Positions 22,780 to 28,784 of a stretch of 32,131 nt of DNA are shown in pieces. The notes under the pieces were generated by a model that had not been told where the DNA came from, made no database searches, and was given only the letters and a program-made list of their open reading frames with translations. Origin of the DNA: a virus. The first letter of the stretch is position 1; each line of letters opens with the position of its first letter. The stretch covers positions 1 to 32,131 of the IMG/VR virus record IMGVR_UViG_3300005827_000049. One strand, written 5' to 3'. Position numbers and translations under genes: made by a program.

Positions 22780-22974
22780 TTAAAACCCCACATAGATAAA
22801 GCATTCTTGCATAAGAACATCTTCACCATCAATCATCGCCATTTTTTCGGTGAAGTTATTAATCCCGTCATTCCAAGGATTATCAAGGATGTTTAAAATC
22901 TTTGAACCTGTAATATCCAATCCATTTGATGACATCGGGTCATTAGCAAAAAACGTCCAAAACCAGAAAACCAT
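22780..22974 (-). CDS. First gene of the leftward accessory operon
   Basis: A 64-residue acidic protein. It starts MVFWFWTFFANDPMSSNGLD, an aromatic, signal-like N-terminus too short for a clear membrane span, and continues hydrophilic, with Asn and Asp, ending ECFIYVGF. ATG at 22974 has GAGG upstream and lies about 23 nt after the predicted start of transcription. Unknown function. Confidence 0.65.
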   Translation of the reverse strand: MVFWFWTFFANDPMSSNGLDITGSKILNILDNPWNDGINNFTEKMAMIDGEDVLMQECFIYVGF

Positions 22975-23003
22975 TTTTAACCTCGTTTGTTAGCGTTGGA
23001 AAT

Positions 23004-23032
23004 AAATTATCTTTTTGCTTGCAAGTTGTCAA
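23004..23032 (-). promoter_or_regulatory. Predicted leftward early promoter
   Basis: Minus-strand TTGACA (23027-23032), a 17-bp spacer and TAATTT (23004-23009) make the best consensus promoter in the window. The start would be near 22997, giving a short leader to the ATG at 22974. The -35 box lies inside the perfect inverted sequence GTTGTCAAC (23025-23033). Confidence 0.65.
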
Positions 23033-23047
23033 CAAATATTTTAAATT
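23019..23047 (+). promoter_or_regulatory. Predicted rightward promoter, overlapping the leftward one
   Basis: Plus-strand TTGCAA (23019-23024), 17 bp, TAAATT (23042-23047), start near 23054, then GAGG before the ATG at 23080. The -35 box lies in the palindrome CTTGCAAG (23018-23025). Because the two promoters overlap face to face, one polymerase or one bound repressor would exclude the other. Confidence 0.55.
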
Positions 23048-23079
23048 ATTTTCATCGACACACAACAACGAGGTAAAAC

Positions 23080-23847
23080 ATGAACGAATTAGCACCTATC
23101 AACGAGATCAAGTATATCGCAGAAGTCATGGGCAAGAGTGGCCTATTTGGAAAGACACCTGACCAGATCGCTAGCCTTTGCCTATTGGCTCATGCAGAAG
23201 GTCGCCCCCTTGCTACAGTAGCGATGGAATACGATGTGATCCAAGGTCGCCCCGCTTTAACGTCCCGCGCTGGACTTGCAAGATTTCAGAGTGCAGGTGG
23301 CTCTATCAAGTGGATCGAATCAAATGCCAAGATCGCAAAGGCTCTCTTTTCTCATATCCAAGGTGGTGAACTTGAGATCACTTGGACAATTGAACAGGCC
23401 AAGGAAATTGGACTAGCAACAAAGGACACTTGGAAGAAGTACCCCGCCCAAATGCTTCGCGCCCGTTGCACCGCAGAAGGCATCAGGGCTATCTATCCCG
23501 CTTGCCTTGGTGCTCTATATCTCACAGAAGAAGTGCAGGACTTTGGTGGTGCTGAGTTGCCAAAGAAAAGCCGTGTGATCGAAGCTAGAGGCGTTTCCGT
23601 TGCTGTGGAAGATGAAGCAGAAGCGGGTGAAGAAGGTACGATCCAGGTATCGGAGCACACCGCCAAGCTGATTCAAAAGCTGAAAGAGGAAAAGGTGGAC
23701 TTTGTTGTCTTTAGCAACTGGCTCAAGAAGCTGTCAAAGATCGGAGCCAATGAAGATGTGCGCTATATGACCGATGAACGCGCAAAGAAGATGCTCGAAA
23801 ATTGGGGTGATGCTTACATGACCTTTAAGAAGGATACCGAAGTATGA
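23080..23847 (+). CDS. RecT-like single-strand annealing protein
   Basis: A 255-residue protein. It has the start of RecT-type proteins: a helix with IAEVMGKSGLFGKTPDQIAS, LLAHAEGRPLATVAMEYDVI and GRPALTSRAGLARFQSAGG. A central YPAQMLRARCTAEGIRAIYP closes the core, and a charged linker (EDEAEAGEEGT) leads to a C-terminal helical domain. It would anneal complementary strands during recombination. It stands alone, without an adjacent RecE-type exonuclease; SSB and the VRR-NUC-like protein are on the divergent operon. Start ATG with GAGG 8 bases upstream. Confidence 0.78.
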   Translation: MNELAPINEIKYIAEVMGKSGLFGKTPDQIASLCLLAHAEGRPLATVAMEYDVIQGRPALTSRAGLARFQSAGGSIKWIESNAKIAKALFSHIQGGELEITWTIEQAKEIGLATKDTWKKYPAQMLRARCTAEGIRAIYPACLGALYLTEEVQDFGGAELPKKSRVIEARGVSVAVEDEAEAGEEGTIQVSEHTAKLIQKLKEEKVDFVVFSNWLKKLSKIGANEDVRYMTDERAKKMLENWGDAYMTFKKDTEV

Positions 23848-24059
23848 GCCAGAAGCAACAACTCCGCAAGCTCATGGAGTCCCGCTGGATTACGCCTCTA
23901 GATGCCCTGCGCCTTTGCGACTGCCTGAGCTTTTCGCAACGGAAAACGGAGATCATGCGCGATCTGGTCGGCACTAAGTGGTATCTAGATTCTGAGTGGC
24001 AAGTAACAAAAACAGGGAAGCGGGTAAAGGCTTTCCGCATTTTAAGGAGCAAGGTATGA
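23844..24059 (+). CDS. Small putative DNA-binding protein
   Basis: A 71-residue basic protein. MSQKQQLRKLMESRWITPLD, then ALRLCDCLSFSQRKTEIMRD, gives a winged-helix-like layout (helix, TPLDALRLCDC helix, then recognition helix), and a beta hairpin WYLDSEWQVTKTGKRVKAFR forms the wing. This is the pattern of small phage proteins of the HTH type that follow recombinases. It begins with an ATGA overlap with the RecT-like gene. Confidence 0.68.
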   Translation: MSQKQQLRKLMESRWITPLDALRLCDCLSFSQRKTEIMRDLVGTKWYLDSEWQVTKTGKRVKAFRILRSKV

Positions 24060-24463
24060 AGGCTAAAATCGTTTTGGAAGATGGAACTGAGTTTGAAGTT
24101 GGTGAAGAAATTGAACATCGGTATGGTGGAAATTCAAGTAATTGGGCTAAAATCCATGTATCCAAAGGAGAACTTGGAATTATAGCAGAGTGTCCTCACT
24201 TATACCGCAAGCTCGCCCCCAAGGTCAATCGCAAAGTGCCTCGGACTATGCGGGAGATTGACGACATTATCAATGTCAAGCGATATGAGTGGAGAGGAAT
24301 CGGATTTGCGGATGGGTGTTCTTCTATCGGAGGTTCGGTTACATTTAACCCGCATAATAATGACTGCATTTCGGTAGAGTCATACCATGCAGATAAAACA
24401 TTTTTCAGAGTAAACGAGTGCTCACCTTGGCAACCGCTTGCAGAAAAGGAGGTTGAGGAATGA
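24056..24463 (+). CDS. Protein of unknown function, beta-rich
   Basis: A 135-residue protein. The frame opens upstream, but ATG at 24056 makes ATGA with the previous stop and has AAGGAG upstream. It begins MKAKIVLEDGTEFEVGEEIE, a small beta-barrel-like start, then a basic segment (RKLAPKVNRKVPRTMRE) and a Gly/Ser-rich end. No known domain. Confidence 0.68.
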   Translation: MKAKIVLEDGTEFEVGEEIEHRYGGNSSNWAKIHVSKGELGIIAECPHLYRKLAPKVNRKVPRTMREIDDIINVKRYEWRGIGFADGCSSIGGSVTFNPHNNDCISVESYHADKTFFRVNECSPWQPLAEKEVEE

Positions 24464-24642
24464 AAGAGATATTAAGTGTAACTGCATTTACAGGAATAAT
24501 GTACTTACTTGAGGCTTTTACTCTTGGTGAGTCTGATGTACTTTCTTGGAGCTTTGGAGAAAGATACTTTCTTGCCTGTTCCGTTTTTACGGTTCTTACA
24601 TTTTTTGTGCTAAAATACTTAATCATAGGGGACAACAAATGA
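24460..24642 (+). CDS. Small membrane protein with two spans
   Basis: A 60-residue protein. Residues about 4-23 (ILSVTAFTGIMYLLEAFTL) and 36-56 (YFLACSVFTVLTFFVLKYLI) are hydrophobic, and the short loop between is acidic. The start makes ATGA with the gene before and the end makes ATGA with the next. A holin-like role is possible, but its place in the early operon argues against lysis. Confidence 0.62.
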   Translation: MKEILSVTAFTGIMYLLEAFTLGESDVLSWSFGERYFLACSVFTVLTFFVLKYLIIGDNK

Positions 24643-25001
24643 GCGCGGAGAATGGTGTGCCAGTGGACAAATGCCCGAAGTGCGGGTCGATTAGATTAGA
24701 TAGCGGAACACACAAAATCGCTTTTGCTTGTGGAACATATATAAGCGTCACAGGACTAACCTATACATTTGATGCCTGTAACTACATAGCAAAAACAATA
24801 AATAAACGCATCGCACAACTCACAGCCGATGTAAAATATTGGCGCGATCTTGCCACGGAGATGCAAGAGAAAGCCGTGGAGCGTGGGAACAAGTTAGCTG
24901 GTTTGCGCTTATTATTAAAAGAGGTTTATGATAGATATTATTCCGCAAACTGGGACACTATGGACGAATGGATTGAATCTTGCTTAAAGGAGGAAAAATG
25001 A
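24639..25001 (+). CDS. Zinc-ribbon protein with C-terminal coiled coil
   Basis: A 120-residue protein. The ATG at 24639 overlaps the upstream stop (ATGA); the frame extends further upstream but the longer start lies inside the membrane gene. CPKC is at residues 12-15 and FACGTY near 29-34, then a Cys at 47, then a helix of about 60 residues (KTINKRIAQLTADVKYWRDL and onward). The CPxC...CGT...C order is like the 69-residue protein at 18753-18962. Function unknown; zinc binding is likely. Confidence 0.7.
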   Translation: MSAENGVPVDKCPKCGSIRLDSGTHKIAFACGTYISVTGLTYTFDACNYIAKTINKRIAQLTADVKYWRDLATEMQEKAVERGNKLAGLRLLLKEVYDRYYSANWDTMDEWIESCLKEEK

Positions 25002-25150
25002 ACGACATACGCCTATTCCTATCCGTCTGCGCTGACCCGTTCCGCTTGCTGTACAGGCGGTTCTGGCTAGTGCGGACTCTTTGCTATGCCGTGGCGTTTA
25101 TCGCGCTGTGGTGGGCTATGTGCGGGGTGCATTGGCTGATTATGGGATAA
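24998..25150 (+). CDS. Small membrane protein
   Basis: A 50-residue protein, with an N-terminal MNDIRLFLSVCADPF, an Arg-rich stretch (LLYRRFWLVR) and one hydrophobic span (TLCYAVAFIALWWAMC). The start makes ATGA with the upstream gene and has AGGAGG upstream. Charge distribution suggests a cytoplasmic N-terminus. Function unknown. Confidence 0.6.
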   Translation: MNDIRLFLSVCADPFRLLYRRFWLVRTLCYAVAFIALWWAMCGVHWLIMG

Positions 25151-25183
25151 ACAACAAAAGCACCGATCTTGCGAAAGGTGCGC

Positions 25184-25206
25184 AACTTAAAGGAGATGTA
25201 GTATGA
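25184..25206 (+). repeat. Left flank A, copy 1: 23-bp repeat carrying a ribosome site and ATG
   Basis: The 23 bases, including AAAGGAGATG and the ATGA of the 58-residue gene, recur exactly at 25391-25413 before the 44-residue gene. They form the left edge of two tandem mini-cassettes whose right edges are also identical. Confidence 0.85.
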
Positions 25207-25379
25207 CAAGAAATGAGTTTAACAATTCAAAAATGTTCGGCGGAATGAGTATGCTAGTTGATGGAAAGTGGCTATTAGTCGCATCAATTGACTTTGAAAC
25301 AGGTGAGCATGAGGATAGTGAAGGGAATTTCTATCGGCTTGAAATGGTTGATGCTTATAGCGATCAAACCTCAAAATGA
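25203..25379 (+). CDS. Small protein in tandem mini-cassette 1
   Basis: A 58-residue protein, MTRNEFNNSKMFGGMSMLVD and onward, beta-rich, with a YRLEMVDAYSD end. The ribosome site AAAGGAG and start lie in repeat A, and the last codons and TGA come from repeat B (25364-25389), so the coding end is provided by a sequence also found at the end of the endolysin gene. No family recognised. Confidence 0.6.
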   Translation: MTRNEFNNSKMFGGMSMLVDGKWLLVASIDFETGEHEDSEGNFYRLEMVDAYSDQTSK

Positions 25380-25389
25380 CCTGAGTCAT
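25364..25389. repeat. Right flank B, copy 1: 26-bp repeat identical to the 3' end of the endolysin gene
   Basis: Bases 25364-25389 are identical to 25545-25570. The second copy, read on the minus strand, encodes the last residues of the endolysin (DDSGHFEV and its stop). The first copy lies 181 bases away, between the two small genes, and supplies the end of the 58-residue frame. It contains an inverted pair ATGAC/GTCAT. Confidence 0.85.
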
Positions 25390-25390
25390 A

Positions 25391-25413
25391 AACTTAAAGG
25401 AGATGTAGTATGA
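25391..25413 (+). repeat. Left flank A, copy 2
   Basis: Exact second copy of the 23-bp sequence at 25184-25206, beginning one base after right flank B copy 1. It carries the ribosome site and start of the 44-residue gene. Confidence 0.85.
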
Positions 25414-25544
25414 AAAGATTTTTGATTTCGTTCGCTTCCGCTTGTTTATGGGGATTATTGGCTTATAGGATAGGCGTAATTGATGCTCTTATTCTTATGG
25501 GCTGTTTCACATTCAACAACTACTCAATGAAATATCTCAAGTAG
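25410..25544 (+). CDS. Small membrane protein in tandem mini-cassette 2
   Basis: A 44-residue protein, MKRFLISFASACLWGLLAYR, then IGVIDALILMGCFTF and a short basic end (SMKYLK). One long or two short membrane spans. Its TAG touches the endolysin stop on the other strand, so the two operons converge with no spacer. It starts in repeat A and is followed by repeat B. A lysis role (holin or antiholin) is thinkable, because the endolysin is next to it, but the direction is opposite. Confidence 0.6.
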   Translation: MKRFLISFASACLWGLLAYRIGVIDALILMGCFTFNNYSMKYLK

Positions 25545-25570
25545 TCAAACCTCAAAATGACCTGAGTCAT
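25545..25570. repeat. Right flank B, copy 2 (3' end of the endolysin gene)
   Basis: Second copy of the 26-bp sequence at 25364-25389. On the minus strand it is the endolysin C-terminus including the catalytic H106. This suggests that the first copy came from the endolysin gene by duplication or illegitimate recombination. Confidence 0.85.
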
Positions 25571-25871
25571 CGTACCGCTTGAACCGACCGCCCCAAATCC
25601 CGCCTAGAGCCTCCCAATGTAGTCCCATAGCCTCTAGGTCGGTCTTTCCTGTGATCAGTACGCCACCGCGAAAGAAGTTAAGGTCGATAGCAAGCCTCTG
25701 GCAATGCTTTGAAGCCTTTATTCCTTTCCCTTGTGATGCGTATAGCTCCGACTGCTCTTTAGTGCGCCATGCCTCTCCTAAGGTCACTTGATAGCCTAGC
25801 TGTTGTGCAAACTCGATTAGGTTGGCAACCATGCCTGCAAACTTGCTTTGCTTTTCGACTAGTGCGCTCAT
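25545..25871 (-). CDS. Endolysin, M15-family D-Ala-D-Ala carboxypeptidase-like
   Basis: A 108-residue peptidoglycan hydrolase. The zinc ligands are visible: SKHCQRLAIDLNFF (H56, D63) and GHFEV (H106), the family SxHxxGxAxD...HxE plan, although the usual Gly after HC is Arg. It would cut peptide cross-links at lysis. There is no signal peptide, so a holin is expected. It is the last gene of the late operon. The ATG overlaps the HExxH gene as ATGA. Length agrees with small phage VanY/M15 lysins. Confidence 0.87.
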   Translation of the reverse strand: MSALVEKQSKFAGMVANLIEFAQQLGYQVTLGEAWRTKEQSELYASQGKGIKASKHCQRLAIDLNFFRGGVLITGKTDLEAMGLHWEALGGIWGGRFKRYDDSGHFEV

Positions 25872-26266
25872 TTTTTAGCCTTTGGTTTCTTATGCTCTAA
25901 TCTGCATTTGGCTTGAAAGTCTAGTGCTTGACCTGTTAAATATCCCATAGCATAGGCATACGCTTCATTTGCATTATTAGAGATAAGTGTTATTCCTCGA
26001 TAGTCTAGCATAGAACTGCAAGAGTGAAAACACTCATGTGCTACTATTTCATTGCTCGATTCAAGCTCAAAAAGAATAAAGGCTCCCTTTCTTCCTTGAC
26101 TTGCAAGCCCTTTAAACTCAGCAATTCCATCGCAATAATCACACTCATAATGTTTCTTTACATCACGCCAACTATTTTCAATCGAATCACAAACTACGAC
26201 ATCAACATGACATCCATAGACATCAAAAGTCACTCTTTTAGTTCTGCTCCAAGGTTTACTAGACAT
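25868..26266 (-). CDS. HExxH putative zinc metallopeptidase-like protein
   Basis: A 132-residue protein next to the endolysin. It has EIVAHECFHSCSSML (H77, E78, H81) and, about 20 residues on, NANEAYAYAMGYL with E101 as a possible third ligand. This is the gluzincin-like HExxH...E plan. CDYC at about 42-45 may bind another metal. I remember similar short HE.xH proteins in phage late regions, of unknown target. ATG at 26266 is used; a TTG lies directly before it. The role (lysis, virion processing or host-protein cleavage) is open. Confidence 0.68.
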   Translation of the reverse strand: MSSKPWSRTKRVTFDVYGCHVDVVVCDSIENSWRDVKKHYECDYCDGIAEFKGLASQGRKGAFILFELESSNEIVAHECFHSCSSMLDYRGITLISNNANEAYAYAMGYLTGQALDFQAKCRLEHKKPKAKK

Positions 26267-26456
26267 CAAGCACCTCGACTAGATCAGGGTTTATATCGTC
26301 CAAAGTCTCACCGTCATCACGCCTAATACTCAACCGAATCTGGCTAGGCCATGCGACAATGCGCCAACCATATGACCACGCGCTATCAACGGTAAAGCGG
26401 ACACGGCAGTCGCCTAGCTCTTGGTAAACACAGGGTATGTAGTTTAAGCGATCCAT
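26259..26456 (-). CDS. Small protein, function unknown
   Basis: A 65-residue protein, starting MDRLNYIPCVYQELGDCRVR, beta-rich, then acidic (RRDDGETLDDINPDLVEVLD). ATG at 26456 overlaps the DUF1353-like gene by 13 bases, and the end overlaps the HExxH gene by 8 bases. No known family. Confidence 0.62.
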   Translation of the reverse strand: MDRLNYIPCVYQELGDCRVRFTVDSAWSYGWRIVAWPSQIRLSIRRDDGETLDDINPDLVEVLDV

Positions 26457-26887
26457 TCTAAATGCTCCACGTTTCGGTTAAGCTCATAGGGGTGTGGCAA
26501 TGGTGATACCATCGAGTACCAGGAATCTTCCCCGAACCATTGCACCGCCTTAAACGCTAGTCCTGCCCGCCATTTGCTCTGCCCACTGAGTACCATGCCC
26601 TGATAGAGCAATTCGTCCGCAAGGTCTTTGGATAGCCAACCAGAGTACATCAGGTCATGGCATAGCACGCTTGCTGTGTATCGGTCATTCCCGCGCTTCG
26701 GGACAATGCAGTCCACCGCGCTCGATCCGCTTCGGAAGTCCGTGATCCAACCCGCTTTCATGGAGCAAGTGATTGTCCCCTCGTCCGTGACAAGTTTCAC
26801 GAAATAGTCGCGCTCTAGGATCCAATGGGTCTTTGAGTATTTACGAGCGTGTACAGGTGAGTTCGTTTCGATGCGATAGAGTTTCAT
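26444..26887 (-). CDS. DUF1353-like phage protein
   Basis: A 147-residue protein. The segment SMKAGWITDFRSGSSAVDCI, then RYTASVLCHDLMYSGWLSKD and ADELLYQGMVLSG, follows the DUF1353 pattern (Asp-Phe after a Gly-x-x-T stretch, then HD...LY). The protein has a conserved His-Asp (about 77-78), which suggests a hydrolase-like fold, but no activity is known to me. These proteins are common near phage lysis genes. It overlaps its upstream gene by ATGA. Confidence 0.75.
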   Translation of the reverse strand: MKLYRIETNSPVHARKYSKTHWILERDYFVKLVTDEGTITCSMKAGWITDFRSGSSAVDCIVPKRGNDRYTASVLCHDLMYSGWLSKDLADELLYQGMVLSGQSKWRAGLAFKAVQWFGEDSWYSMVSPLPHPYELNRNVEHLEWIA

Positions 26888-27132
26888 TTTGTTTGCTCTA
26901 TGACTAGATCTAGTTTTCGATCCATGCGTTCTATTCTAGATTCCATATAGATCCATCTAACAGAATCGGTAGCTGTGTGGACTTGTAGTTTTTGCTCTAT
27001 TTGTGGACTTGCTTGTGTGCTTGTCGGTGCTGATCCTGTGATCATTGCCCCGCTTGCAATTGCTCCCACAAAACCTGCTATAATCCCGATGTCACGAGCA
27101 ATAGATTTAAAGTCAATTCCCTTGGTGGTCAT
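26884..27132 (-). CDS. Small membrane-anchored coiled-coil protein, holin candidate
   Basis: An 82-residue protein. Residues about 14-34 (DIGIIAGFVGAIASGAMITG) form one membrane span, a Ser/Thr/Pro/Gln-rich linker follows, and the C-terminal WIYMESRIERMDRKLDLVIE is an amphipathic helix. The plan recalls small class III-like holins or XhlA-type anchors. Being in the same operon three to four genes before the endolysin, it is the best holin or lysis-assistant candidate. Start overlaps upstream by ATGA. Confidence 0.6.
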   Translation of the reverse strand: MTTKGIDFKSIARDIGIIAGFVGAIASGAMITGSAPTSTQASPQIEQKLQVHTATDSVRWIYMESRIERMDRKLDLVIEQTK

Positions 27133-27452
27133 TTTTCACCCCTCATGCAGTTAGCAATGTCACTAAGCCAATCAACAGCCACACTAGTGCGCTTTCCATC
27201 TTCCATCTCGACAAGTGCCGTCATCTGGTCAGGCTTGACATCTTCCAATAAAACGACTGGGTAATTGGTTCCGTTTAAGGTGTAACATACCTGGTCACCC
27301 TCGGTATATTTTGTTTGTCCACCATTACCCATAGGCGATTGACCAGAGCAACCTTGAAGCGATAACAACGCCTTTAGTCCTAGCTCTGCGTCAAGATACT
27401 TTTCTGTGGGCTTGCGCCCTTTTAGCAATCCGCGTAATCCTTGATTTTCCAT
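27129..27452 (-). CDS. Small protein, function unknown
   Basis: A 107-residue protein. Residues 1-35 are helical (EKYLDAELGLKALLSLQG), followed by Gly/Gln-rich sequence and a small beta domain (TEGDQVCYTLNGTNYPVVLL, VEMEDGKRTSVAVDWL). It starts two bases after the glycosyltransferase-like gene. The beta domain resembles an SH3-like fold. No family known. Confidence 0.62.
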   Translation of the reverse strand: MENQGLRGLLKGRKPTEKYLDAELGLKALLSLQGCSGQSPMGNGGQTKYTEGDQVCYTLNGTNYPVVLLEDVKPDQMTALVEMEDGKRTSVAVDWLSDIANCMRGEK

Positions 27453-27454
27453 AT

Positions 27455-28183
27455 CTATAATTTACTTTTTAGCCAAGTGTTTTTGATGACTTCCCGCGAA
27501 TAATCCCTAAAAATATCTAGCCTGTCCTTGGCTTCGTCCGCACTTCCGACCGCTTCCACGGCAACCCGCGCCAAATTGCCTATATCGGCCTCGATAATAC
27601 AAGGCTGTGGGATAGAAGGGTCAAGGCTAATTTCGCTCACAACGAGGCAACCACAGGCAATTGCCCAGGATATGCGCAGGCACTCTTGAGCCTGTTTTTC
27701 ACTTTCCCGATGGACATTTAAGACCACCTTGGACTGCTTCATTATGCGGGTAGCTTCGTCACCCCATACCCCGCTTACTACATTCACCCGCACCCCAAGG
27801 GATTCAATCTCTTTGATGACCTGTTCCCTTCGTCCTGTGGCTATGCCTATATGGGTGATGTCATATATGCGTTCTTGGTAGCTTACCCTGTCTGCCATGG
27901 ACTGTAATCCGTCATTGAGTAGGCAAGGCATCCAATAGGCTTTACAATACCCTAGCCGATTGAGCAGGTCTGTGTTGCGCCTGTCAAAGTCGTAAACGTC
28001 AATATTAGGCTTTATCAGGCTTGTAATAATATGCCGATTTGCTCCATGATCCGCTATCAACGGCTCCGCATTAATTACAGGTTTTCCCGTGGTTGGGTAT
28101 TGTATATCGCACTCAAAAGGAATAGAGCGCAGGAACGCCTTTAGCGGGTCATGCATGCGCTCATAATGCTCATATCCGTACAC
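27455..28183 (-). CDS. Glycosyltransferase-like protein (GT-B type)
   Basis: A 242-residue protein lying in the tail-fibre region. The C-terminal half has SKVVLNVHRESEKQAQECLR, then ISWAIACGCLVVSEISLDP, which is the family 1 GT-B donor-site motif (E-x-R...A-x-x-G-x-x-V-I-S-E). A Rossmann-like segment YDITHIGIATGRREQVIKEI lies at about 110-130. The N-terminus is short. GTG at 28183 follows the upstream TAA at once; an ATG lies at 28156. It could modify host surface glycans or a virion protein. Phage GTs of this kind are seen in serotype conversion, but here it is only inference. Confidence 0.7.
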   Translation of the reverse strand: MYGYEHYERMHDPLKAFLRSIPFECDIQYPTTGKPVINAEPLIADHGANRHIITSLIKPNIDVYDFDRRNTDLLNRLGYCKAYWMPCLLNDGLQSMADRVSYQERIYDITHIGIATGRREQVIKEIESLGVRVNVVSGVWGDEATRIMKQSKVVLNVHRESEKQAQECLRISWAIACGCLVVSEISLDPSIPQPCIIEADIGNLARVAVEAVGSADEAKDRLDIFRDYSREVIKNTWLKSKL

Positions 28184-28774
28184 TTATGCCACAACTGATT
28201 TGATGACCGCAAAGCGGAAAACAGGAGCTTCCGACAATGAGCCACCAGTGGTATTTCGGAGGTTAATTGTTGCTGACCCCGCAGCGGGGGTGCAGGCAAT
28301 ATTATACGCTCCCAAAGTTCCACCGCTTGAGTGGGTAAAGACTACTAGGTCGGTCGCTGCAATGGTCGTATTTGTCCAAACACTTGCCACGCTAGTTTGA
28401 GAGGCAAGGGCATCCGCAGCAAATTGAATGGTTCCCGTAGTTTTTGAGAGCGTGAAAGCCGTGGCTTTGCTTGTGGCCTGTGTCACCGTCCCACCCGCTC
28501 CAGAAGCATATCCTATGCCAGCCGTCCCGCTTGAAGTCAGCGCGCCTGTAACGGCAACGCTTGTGCCTGTCGCTGCGCCCAATGCGGGAGCCGTAAAGGT
28601 CTTATTTGCCATGGTCATGGTGTTATTGTTATCCGCAATAGTGCGGTCGTTTCCACCATCATCCTTGAACTTCATTTGCGGGTTTGCTGTGTTGTCAGCG
28701 TATAACGCCACCTTGCCTGCGCCCGGTGTTGCGATTCCTGCCGATGCTGTTTCTGCTAATACTGCTTGTGCCAT
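28184..28774 (-). CDS. Small receptor-binding or fibre-tip protein
   Basis: A 196-residue protein. The start AETASAGIATPGAGKVALYA is typical for phage fibre or capsid-associated proteins. The C-terminal 110 residues (GYASGAGGTVTQATSKATAF, AATDLVVFTHSSGGTLGAYN, TINLRNTTGGSLSEAPVFRF) match a beta-sandwich-like domain I know from many phage fibres, with the SLSEA...RFAVIK ending. ATG at 28774 has GAGGG upstream. It likely sits at the fibre tip or decorates the tail. Confidence 0.72.
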   Translation of the reverse strand: MAQAVLAETASAGIATPGAGKVALYADNTANPQMKFKDDGGNDRTIADNNNTMTMANKTFTAPALGAATGTSVAVTGALTSSGTAGIGYASGAGGTVTQATSKATAFTLSKTTGTIQFAADALASQTSVASVWTNTTIAATDLVVFTHSSGGTLGAYNIACTPAAGSATINLRNTTGGSLSEAPVFRFAVIKSVVA

Positions 28775-28784
28775 GGTTTCCCTC

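Noticed and set aside
25557-25570. ATGAC/GTCAT inverted pair as a terminator between the converging operons
   Set aside because: Only 5 bp with a 4-base loop and no T-run on either side. It is part of the lysin coding sequence.
26267-26269. TTG as start of the HExxH gene
   Set aside because: The ATG follows immediately, and the change is a single residue; TTG has no better ribosome site.
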